Shown one piece after another: positions 54,711 to 62,945 of a stretch of DNA of 64,000 bases. Each line of letters starts with the position of its first letter. Positions within the stretch are counted from its first letter, which is position 1. This stretch comes from Aphrophora alni (lineage: Eukaryota > Arthropoda > Insecta > Hemiptera > Aphrophoridae). The stretch spans positions 77,104,877 to 77,168,876 of the forward strand of contig OY740768.1 in NCBI GenBank assembly GCA_963513935.1, written 5' to 3'. Made by a program: the position numbers and the translations under genes. The notes under the pieces are model-generated. The model was not told the origin of the DNA, did no database searches, and was given only the letters and a program-made list of their open reading frames with translations.

Positions 54711-54973
54711 AGGAATGTCGCCTACCTCATTAGAGCTGCCGATCACGCGTTAGACGTTCGATGCGGGTTTGCTTCCAAGGCTGGCAGGAAACTCGTCAAA
54801 TATATGTTTTACCATCTAGTCAAAATTTAACTTGTCGCTTATTTCTTAAATTTAATACTTCATTTGTAAGAAAGATTCCAGTGGCGATATTCTTCAGTAA
54901 GAGCGCTTCGTGATTTCGTGTAGGACATCGTAAGGCGTCCTCGCTGAATCGACTATTTGCGCGCGTAACAATT
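54711..54973 (+). repeat. Possible tRNA-derived SINE head
   Basis: CTCATTAGAGCTGCCGATCACGCGTTAGAC followed by GCGGGTTTGCTTCC has the layout of a tRNA D arm, anticodon arm and T arm. GGTTTGCTTCC differs from the B-box consensus at two positions. GGCTGGCAGGAAACTCG follows as an unrelated body. CpG content is high compared with the flanks. No cloverleaf folds properly, so this is not a functional tRNA. Confidence 0.35.
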
Positions 54974-55150
54974 GATTATAGAGTAACTAACAGATACTCA
55001 ACTGAGGTAGTGATTTTTCCGTTGAAGTCTCAAATCTCATATTGTTTGTTGAGTGTAAAAAGCACTCCATTGTAAACATTAGTTCGTTATTTTGATAGCT
55101 GTCATACACCTTTCGAGTCTTTTAATAGGTTTGTTTAATAGTTAGAATAG
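54974..55150 (+). repeat. SINE-like dispersed repeat, copy 2
   Basis: Diverged copy of 53586-53770 in the same orientation, 1.39 kb away. Confidence 0.45.
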
Positions 55151-55284
55151 AATGTCATAAATAAATTGGAATAGGCTATTAGTGCTTGTAATTTTGGTTA
55201 AATAAATATAAAAGTTGGTAATTTTATGAAAAACTAGTGTTATTGATGTAGGTAAATCGGATATTTGTGTTTGTAAAACCTATT

Positions 55285-55550
55285 AATACACGACGTTTCG
55301 AGAGTATGAATGAACTTCCGTCAAGTGATAAACAAAGAACATGAGAAATGTGATAAAAGCTAACACGCCTTTTTTTTTAAACTAAACTAGTAATATAAGA
55401 AAAGAACCCATGGATTGAGCAGTCTAGGCTTGAGCAGCCAAAGACTACATTTAAATGTGATCAGGAAAACCACAAGTTACAGAATTACACACAACACAAG
55501 GATGTCATACACCATATTGAAACGAGAACTTACACTGGTGAACTAACTAA
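55285..55550. repeat. Internally inverted copy of the element at 1.74-2.04 kb
   Basis: 55290-55350 (CACGACGTTTCGAGAGTATGAAT... to CATGAGAAATGTGA) matches 1735-1800 on the same strand. 55436-55520 (GACTACATTTAAATGTGATCAGGAAAACCACAAG...) matches the reverse complement of about 1950-1880. The two parts of one element are therefore joined here head to head. That pattern is what twin-primed, 5'-inverted LINE insertions produce, although a later inversion is possible. The second part keeps the VIRKTT coding block seen in the first copy. Confidence 0.5.
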
Positions 55551-55607
55551 ACAGCCTATGTTATTATACTTTGCTCCATTTATAAAATATTCCTCATTTA
55601 TAAATAT

Positions 55608-56075
55608 TGTAATCGTGCAATAGATATATTACCCGTAGAATTACATATTCTCGGCTATAAATATTGTGGAACGGGTATACGGGTGCATAAAAGATTAAAC
55701 GGCGGTGATCCGTATATTTACAAATTAGATCAAACTTGTAACACGATATAGCGTATTCAAAATATTCAGAATTGCATCAAAGAACATTAACCGACTTCAG
55801 GTTAGGGGATAAAGCTTCGCAACGTGTCACATCATCAGACGCAAATGTTGATGAAAATGCAGTGGCCTATGACTATTATTATGAAAATGAAAAATAAATT
55901 TGGAGGAGGAGGAGGTAAAACAACAAAAAGAAGAAGAGAGAAGGGGGGAATGTAAAACTAAGAGATTTCTTGTTAAAGTTCTACGGTTTTTTAACAGTTC
56001 ACACAAAAAAAAAAGGTAAAGGTTATTCTTGAAACCATATAAATGTGGAAGGGGTAAAGATATAATAAATAGCTA
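55608..56075 (+). pseudogene. Maverick PLA2-like domain protein, broken
   Basis: In the first frame LPVELHILGYKYCGTG begins at 55629 and is followed by RLNGGDPYI. This is the calcium-loop region (G-Y-x-Y-x-G-x-G, then L..GD) of the phospholipase A2-like domain shared by Maverick proteins and parvovirus capsids. The next motif, His-Asp (CAC GAT at 55742-55747, read HDIAYSK), is intact at the base level but lies in another frame because of an indel at about 55740. That second frame runs on with a helix-rich segment (FRLGDKASQRVTSSDAN) to a TAA at 55895. A glycine-rich stretch (55899-55913) and a KPYK-containing tail (about 56030) indicate that the gene once extended to about 56075. In intact relatives the domain is thought to act on membranes during entry; here it is dead. 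Confidence 0.7.
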
Positions 56076-56086
56076 AACGTGCATTA

Positions 56087-56425
56087 TCAAACGTGGATAT
56101 AGTAAAATATATGCAGAATTCGAACACACCTAATTTCATAGGACTGTTTTTACGTGACAATTTACCTCTTAAAATTAACGTACACGAAACAGGTGTTACA
56201 AATTTGGATAGTGAACAAGGTGAAGGAACTCATTGAGTTATTATTGTAAAAAGAATAATAAAATTATCTAAATGTATAGTTTACGTCCACAAGCGGAAAT
56301 AATCGAACATTTTAAATCGTATTCAGATAATGTGACTATTTTCTATAATTATACTAATAAACAGAAAGTAAATAGATCCAACTGAGATCATTTTTGTTTA
56401 TAATATTTATTAGACAACATCTGAT
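56087..56425 (+). pseudogene. Maverick adenain-like cysteine protease, broken
   Basis: NFIGLFLRDNLP (near 56120-56160) and TNLDSEQGEGTH (ending 56233) match the N-terminal half of adenovirus-type maturation proteases as found in Mavericks; the His of GTH is the catalytic His. The Trp codon expected after it is TGA (56234-56236). After a frame change LRPQAEIIEHF follows, but the acidic catalytic segment that should precede it is missing. The catalytic Cys expected after N in the N-C-G-H motif is also TGA (56393-56395), followed by DHFCL. The enzyme would process capsid precursors in an intact element. Two stops at critical codons, a deletion and a frameshift show it is not functional. Confidence 0.75.
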
Positions 56426-56439
56426 TATAATATGTTATG

Positions 56440-57109
56440 TTTAAGTCATAGAAACATATTTCCACCAATAAATTTACCAACTTACCGGTGTTGAAACTGA
56501 TTCAATGATATGTTTTATTAACTAACTGAAAGATCTTATGAAATAGATTATTATATCATTTTAAAAAGAGGCTGTTTATGAAGAACATAAATAAACAAGT
56601 GTTGCATTATATTTGAAAGGAAATAATAATACATTGAAAGCCAAAATATTCTGTTCAAAATATATTCGTTTTGACAAACCGAACAGCATAGGGCCACTGT
56701 TGTGATTCAAGTCGAAAAATTGAACCCTAATATTTGGCATTTTTCGGATGGTACTGTAAATATTAACAAAGTTGACACTATACGTATATATTGCACGCGG
56801 ATCTTATAAAAACGGAGCCGAAATTCCGTGGGTTTTAGGGGACCGTATTCTGCAGTTGAACCGAGTTATAAAATTATTGAGAAATCGTCAACAGTAATAT
56901 ACTTACCTTTAACATATCATTCTGGACTTCTACATAATAACTCAGTACAACTTGAAGATCAGGAGGGACAACTGATAAACTTTAGACAAGTTTATTTACT
57001 TAGATTACATTTGAAACGAGTTTTCCATGATAAAGTGAAAAAATCTAGTTGCCAACGGTCAGTTAAACAGACGTTCCTAAGCTTCAAGAAGAAACAAGGA
57101 ATTTTTTAG
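56440..57109 (+). pseudogene. Maverick structural protein (penton/minor-capsid-like), broken
   Basis: Blocks in order across frames are IFPPINL (about 56457), SYEI (about 56533), NNNTLKAKI (about 56626), FDKPNSIGPLL (about 56676), VDTIRIYC (about 56774), a GSYKNG block (about 56802), and an intact 3' part with IYLPLTYHS, DQEGQLINFR and LRLHLKR (56900-57020), ending at 57109. This order is that of a protein family I associate with insect Mavericks, lying directly downstream of the protease. Assignment to the penton or minor capsid is from general knowledge of the gene order and is tentative. The last 90 codons remain open; the rest is broken by several stops and frameshifts. Confidence 0.6.
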
Positions 57110-58347
57110 AATCTTTAGGTTTTATTTTTAACAATAAAAATTGTTGCAAGTACATTTTGATTAAACAATCAACATTAGATATAGTACATTTTAATTTTTA
57201 TTTATAGATCAAAATAATGCTAAAACTAACGTACGTTGCAATATATAATTAAACATATGAAATATATATTTTATTTTAATATATTATTATAATATATAGT
57301 ATTAAATTCCATAATAATATAATTGTTAAAACACATATTTAAATTTAGTGAATAAGAACAATTATTGATTAATTAAAGCCTCATGTTGAAGTGTAAAATT
57401 TTACAACAAAACAAAAGCCCTATCTTGTGGTACTAAATTTGTAACAACTCTGAAATGAAATTATATGAAACAAATAAGTTTAAATTCTCAAATTTATTAA
57501 TAACAATAAAATAACTTCAATAAAAAACAGTTACTAAATTATTTTCTACAAAATCAGAATTGAATTAAAACAGCTCTTAAAACAGTCTATCTTTCAAAAT
57601 CTAAATTATATATTTATCGACGAAAATTGTTCAAAATTTATTTAACACAATGTTGTATTTCTCACAATCTATAAATATACACATAAACAATATTCAATTA
57701 GTCTTTCATATAGGCTATTAAGAGTTTTTAATCTCGGGGTTTGGGCTTGGTGCTGGCTTTTTCTAATCTTTAGAAAAATAACACAAATATATACACAAAA
57801 TAGAAACAAATCTAAAATAAGTCCCAAAACATTTAAATTAAATTAACTGCTTTATAAAGCGACATATGTATTGAAATGTAAGTAAGAAATTGTCTATTTC
57901 ATTCGGGGGGGGGGGGGGTTGGATCAAATTGAATTATCTATATCAATTTTAAACAATGTCTATATGTAATTAATCAATTCTGATCACTTGGTAAGTTAAA
58001 ATTAATACTTGTCTTTGGATAATCTTTATAAATTTAGTGTAAGAAAATGGTTGGATATCACCAATAATTCTGTTCAGCTTTAAGTAGGGTTTTCTTAATT
58101 GTCTCTTCAAGATTCGGAAAAAAATTCTACTATATATTGAACATGCACTATTTAATACTTCTTCTAGTCTTATTTGATAACCTTGTACTCGTTGATGTAC
58201 CTTTTGAAAACTTATTCAAAAATCTTCAGCTCTGTAGGGACGTCCTGTTCATCTATAAGACACCAACAACAATCCATTATTTTAGGAAAGCGTTACTTGG
58301 TTTTAAATCCCCCGCCTTCTATATCACCTGACCTTTTATGTATGCAC

Positions 58348-58350
<3 letters not shown>
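57110..58350. other. Intergenic DNA, nothing recognised
   Basis: Very AT-rich with many TTAA/TATA words. It has a 13-base G run at about 57905-57917. The open stretch 58137-58331 is short and unrecognised. Confidence 0.45.

Positions 58351-58402
<52 letters not shown>
58351..58402. repeat. (GT)n microsatellite
   Basis: Twenty-six GT units, directly abutting the LTR-retrotransposon fragment. Confidence 0.98.
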
Positions 58403-58403
<1 letters not shown>

Positions 58404-58700
58404 GCCGCGCTACGCTCCTGCTCTGACGGTCGGAATTTCGTGCCCCACGTTGGGCGCCACTTGCCGCGTTCCTTACTCGCCCCGGGGTCGCGGGTTCGAA
58501 CCGTTACGCCGTCGCAAGATCACTTACCACCCTACTCCCTTCTCGCGATACTTAACAATTCGCTGTACGATCACCACCGATAGGGCGAACCACCTTTCAG
58601 CTCAGAGCAAACGCGGGCAAGGCCAAGATGCTCACTTTTACCTTTTATACTATCAAAGATATTGCAAAACTTGGCTCTAGTAAGTATGAGCTTGTCCTCA
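58403..58700 (-). mobile_element. LTR retrotransposon fragment: LTR end plus primer-binding site
   Basis: On the minus strand TGGCGCCCAACGTGGGGC (plus 58459-58442) is exactly complementary to the 3' end, including CCA, of animal tRNA-Lys(CUU). This is the primer-binding site of many LTR retroelements. Two bases upstream of it the presumed LTR ends in CA (plus TG at 58462-58463). About 180 bases further upstream on the same strand is TATAAAAGG (plus 58649-58641), a good LTR promoter box. So 58462 to about 58700 is U3-R-U5 sequence, and 58441-58403 is the start of the internal region, cut off by the (GT)n tract. The GC-rich U5 contrasts with the AT-rich flanks. The outer LTR boundary and any coding part are not visible. 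Confidence 0.6.
58442..58459 (-). promoter_or_regulatory. tRNA-Lys primer-binding site
   Basis: Eighteen contiguous bases, GCCCCACGTTGGGCGCCA on the plus strand, equal the 3' terminus of tRNA-Lys(CUU) with its post-transcriptional CCA. The presence of CCA argues for a primer-binding site rather than a tRNA gene copy, and no other part of a tRNA-Lys precedes it. Confidence 0.7.
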
Positions 58701-59840
58701 TAAACTTACCACTTTTTAATCTACGCAAAATTCCCTGAATTTTATCTCAATGCTCGATTATTTGACTCTTTATTTTAAAATAACACTCTCTCTCTCTGGG
58801 GACGTGCCTTTTGGAAGAAATCGGCTCTTAAGTTCTGATGATAACTTTTAAAATTTTCAAATTATATTTCCAGAGCACACATATAATATTTATATTTAAA
58901 CAAGGTTAATAGCATATACAGAATGGATATATATAGAAAACACAACAAAATTTAGAAATGAATTATGTATATATTCTTTTCTTTTCAGCACAGTTAAAAT
59001 GGTGAATTCATAAAATTTTTTATAACAACAAAGTTGATTAAACAACAACACAACGATTTAATTATTTGACAAAAATTACAAATGGAATATTTTCTATATT
59101 TTAAACAAAAATAAAAAACGCTAGACTTTTCAGACAGAACCACAGACAGTTTTTCCTTTACTGAAAAAGTCGTATTTAATTATTAATTATCTATAACACC
59201 AAAGCAGAAGTATAAAAATAAATTTAATTTTTAATAATTCCCCTAATGACGTTATATTTGAAATGAAGTTAATATTTGCGAATTATTCTTTAAGTATATG
59301 ATACCTTCACACTTTATTAGAAGTTCTAGTTGGTTTTGGAATTTGTTGTATAATTAGGCTGATGTTGATATGATGTTTTCGGTCCAGAGTCTGCAAACTG
59401 CTATGTAGTTGAATGCTGGTCTCGAATCCTTCTAAGTTGCCTTGAAGTTCGAAATGAGTAGAAATTATTCTAAGTCCAGTTAAGTAGAGTGACAGTTGAA
59501 TTTTCCTCTCAGCTCGGAGTCTGCTGCTAAAGAAACGTCTTCCTCCCGTCGATTCCAAAACAAAAGTATCCGTCTTTCGATGGATAAATTATGGTCTCCC
59601 TTTTAGTGGGAATTCTTCCACTACCTGGAGCCAATTTTTCTCCCTTTTACAGAGAAAAGTATTTTCTTCTTTTTACGTGTTTTCAGGCCCTTTTGGTCTG
59701 AAATATTTACACTATATATTTTATTAATCATATTTTTTGACTAATGAATAGTTTTCTTCCTTTATTCTTAATTAAAACACCTTTTAATAATAATTTATTG
59801 TATTTATTATTTAGTGTTATCTGTGATCCAAGTTGGCAAT
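58701..59840. other. Intergenic DNA, probably repeat-derived in part
   Basis: AT-rich to 59300. 59300-59700 is more balanced in composition and keeps an 83-codon open frame on the minus strand (59307-59558) without recognisable family. It may be part of the same LTR element or another one, but no motif supports that. Confidence 0.35.
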
Positions 59841-60240
59841 ATGAGGTTCAGACTCCAGATTCTCACTGAGGGTGCGCGCGTCGCTCTACAGGATTTTTCA
59901 TGAAAATTTCAACTTTTGTCGTTTTTTCGTTCAACTCGCTATAACTTTCGAACGCCCGAACCGATTTTCAAGTTCCTTTCGGATTCTTCTTCCTCTCCAT
60001 CTTGTGGGTCTTGTGGAACTTGATTCGTCGTTCAAGTACGCTACGTTCGCGAGTTATGGCCCTTTTCTGGAAATCCGCTTTTTCTTCTTTTGAAATTTTG
60101 AGATAAGTCCTTTCTCAAAATTCTTTTGACGAAATCTTGTTCCTCTTCTACTATGACGAAAAACTCTGTTTGTACTTTTCACGTAGCTCGCTTGGTTCTC
60201 GAGTTATACGTCCTTGAAGTCCCAAAGTTTTTATCGTATA
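59841..60240. repeat. GC-richer dispersed-repeat sequence, class unknown
   Basis: Begins with GGGTGCGCGCGTCGC. It then contains three related phrases, GCTATAACTTTCGAACG, GCGAGTTATGGCC and CGAGTTATACGTCC, spaced about 130-140 bases apart. This style of sequence (CGAGTTAYRGCC, TTTCGAACG) is typical of insect repeats and recalls CGAGTTACGGC at 45.79 kb. No protein was recognised. Confidence 0.35.
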
Positions 60241-60840
60241 GTTTTTTGTTCATAAACCCCCCCCCCCATTATATATTATCATTTCTGCTTTGATGTTTTA
60301 CACTTTTACACAATAGATATCTATAATTACAATGTTATTTCTCCCCTTTAACTTCAAATTTAACCGCTTTTGGGCTTTAAAGTTTTACTTTTTGTAATTA
60401 TTATATCTCCCTTATTTTATTTTCAAATTTGAATCTAAGTACATATTATTGTGCCCTATTGTGGTCTCTTCAATTGTACTTATTATTATTTTTTAATTAA
60501 TCCCCCCTTCAACTCAAAAATTCCAAAAAACTCCCCAAGAATGACTTTCTAAGTCCATTCTCACCTGTTTATTATTATTAATTCATATTTTTTATTTATG
60601 ATTATTGTTAGTTCCCCTCTTAGTTATGACTCTACGTTTTTTGAATTTTGAATTTAAGTTTTTTCCAAATTTTAGGTTTTTGAGCCCCTATAAAAACTTG
60701 AATAACCTTTTTGTTTTAAATGATTCTAAATTTATTTTTTGATATTATTGATCGGTTGATTCTACTGAACATTTATTTATTTTAATAATTTAGTATTTTA
60801 ATAGAATAAGAAACGAGGCAGAGTGACTTTTCACGTTCCA
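60241..60840. other. Intergenic DNA, nothing recognised
   Basis: AT-rich with a ten-base C run at about 60258-60267. No gene visible. Confidence 0.45.
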
Positions 60841-60842
60841 GC

Positions 60843-60875
60843 ATGCAAATCTCGCACCTGTTTGGCGTGACGTCA
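60843..60875. promoter_or_regulatory. Cluster of consensus transcription-factor words
   Basis: ATGCAAAT (octamer, 60843-60850), CACCTG (E-box, 60855-60860) and TGACGTCA (full cAMP-response element, 60868-60875) lie within 33 bases in a short GC-rich island that continues CGTCCCTCCTCGCCCCC. No transcribed gene follows within the window, so the significance is uncertain; it may belong to a mobile-element promoter. Confidence 0.25.
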
Positions 60876-60969
60876 TCGTCCCTCCTCGCCCCCTATCTAT
60901 ATGGTTTTATCGCGGGAATTTAAACTGCTTTAAGTTGACTTGAAACTTTTGACTCTTGGCAAACCGTTT

Positions 60970-61709
<740 letters not shown>

Positions 61710-61733
61710 TTAACACATTCATTGCTGGTGGCG

Positions 61734-61783
61734 GCCCGGTCCGCCACACTGGCGCCAATTAAAATGCTCATGGCGGACCGGGC
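61734..61783. repeat. Subterminal 13-bp inverted repeat of the piggyBac-type element
   Basis: GCCCGGTCCGCCA (61734-61746) and TGGCGGACCGGGC (61771-61783) are perfect inverted copies separated by 24 bases. They start 20 bases inside the proposed terminus. Subterminal inverted repeats are usual in piggyBac elements, where they bind transposase. Confidence 0.7.
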
Positions 61784-62671
61784 AGCCATTCCCCCCCACC
61801 TAAACCATTTCCCATAATATGACAGTATGCTTCTAGTTCTCGTGGCAAGTGGTTTATTCTGTGTTAGCGTGTTATTGACATCTATATTCACAAGTTTTTT
61901 AAATTTAGTTTGTAGTTTTAATTTATTTTCTGTATTTATAGTTTTTTTTTTTTTTTTAAATTTCGCAGGATAGGTGGAAATTCAAAAGACAAAGGGAGAA
62001 ATCCGCTCTTTCCAATAGTGTGAGATTCTTACTCACTAAAAACCACCTTCCTTCCTGTTAGTACCCCTATTACGTGGGACAAGGAAACAGGAAAGGTTTT
62101 CCATGTACCAAGCTGAGAAGCTCTTTCCATGGGTGTATCGAGAATGTAAATGTGGAAGAAAGCAGAACGATATGTATCTGTGCGAAGGGCGAGGTAAAGA
62201 CCTGACTTGACAGAGTCCAGTCAAGTAAAACCTTGCGAATTTTATATAGTTGTGTAAGTTTTGTGTTTCGATTGGTCTTTTACTTTGACAATAGCTGATA
62301 TTATCAGACCAGGTACTTCAAAATGTGTTGATATGGAATTTAGTGATTCCGATTCTGAAATTGAGTGTAATAGTGTCACAGACAATGAAGAATTTGATAC
62401 GGAAAGTGGCTCAAAGGACGAAAGCCTAGATTATGAAATCACACCTCCTGTTTGGTCAGTTTCTACAGCTGGTATAAAACCTATAACTTTTGTAAAAGAT
62501 ACAGACTTTTAGTACCTATACCAGGTGAAGGTAAGCTAATTGATTATTTCAATTTGTTACTTGATGTTACTTTTTTGGAAAGTGTTGTTCGTGAAACAAA
62601 TCTGTATGCCAACGAACTAAAATCTGATCTCAAGTTCACCCCTGATTCTCGAATCAAGCGTTGGAAAGACT

Positions 62672-62945
62672 CATGAGCGTCATCGCCGGGGGGGACGCGT
62701 CCCCCCCAATATTTGAGATGTAAAAATATTTTTGCTGAAAACGAATGATTTACTTAAAACCTTAAAAGGTAAACATCGGGATTTGTCTTTATTAGGGTTT
62801 TTAACATTACATTTCTGTTACAAACGCATAAATAAATGCATAAAAACGATGTTTTGAGAAGTTTAATTTTTTTAAATTTCCATACCCCCAGACCCCGGCA
62901 TATGTCACCCCCCCCCCCAATAATGAACTGGTGATGACGCCCATG
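62672..62945. mobile_element. 274-bp nonautonomous hAT-like MITE
   Basis: The termini CATGAGCGTCATCGCC (left) and the reverse complement of GGTGATGACGCCCATG (right) match at 14 of 16 positions. The element is flanked on both sides by GAAAGACT (62664-62671 and 62946-62953), a perfect 8-bp target duplication as made by hAT transposases. It interrupts the piggyBac-type transposase frame: codons for RWKD precede it and LTVPEF follow, and removing the element with one duplication makes the coding sequence continuous. There is no coding capacity inside. A perfect 20-bp palindrome lies at 62688-62707, and poly-G/poly-C runs sit near both ends. The first five bases do not fit the strict hAT terminal consensus, so superfamily assignment rests on the 8-bp duplication. 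Confidence 0.85.
62688..62707. repeat. Perfect 20-bp GC palindrome
   Basis: Seven G, then ACGCGT, then seven C; wholly self-complementary. It sits next to the left end of the MITE. Confidence 0.95.

Larger units (their letters stand above)
55608..57109 (+). mobile_element. Degenerate Maverick/Polinton-type element, partial
   Basis: Three adjacent coding remnants in the same orientation match proteins that occur together in insect Maverick/Polinton (adintovirus-like) elements: a phospholipase-A2-like domain protein, an adenovirus-type cysteine protease and a structural protein thought to be a penton or minor capsid. The gene order and head-to-tail spacing are those of an intact element. All three are interrupted. 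I found no integrase, protein-primed DNA polymerase B, packaging ATPase or major capsid in the window, and no long terminal inverted repeats, so only an internal fragment is present. The right flank becomes plain AT-rich DNA at about 57110; the left flank abuts an unrelated repeat at about 55.55 kb. Confidence 0.75.

Noticed and set aside
55440..55560. A C2H2 zinc-finger-like reading (FKCD followed by a TYTGEL linker).
   Set aside because: The second Cys and spacing are missing, and the stretch matches in another frame, with protein-level conservation, the element copy at 1.9 kb.
58470..58510. GGGTCGCGGGTTCGAACC as the T arm of a tRNA gene.
   Set aside because: No matching A box or anticodon arm lies upstream, and the adjacent tRNA-Lys-complementary site with CCA fits an LTR retroelement better.
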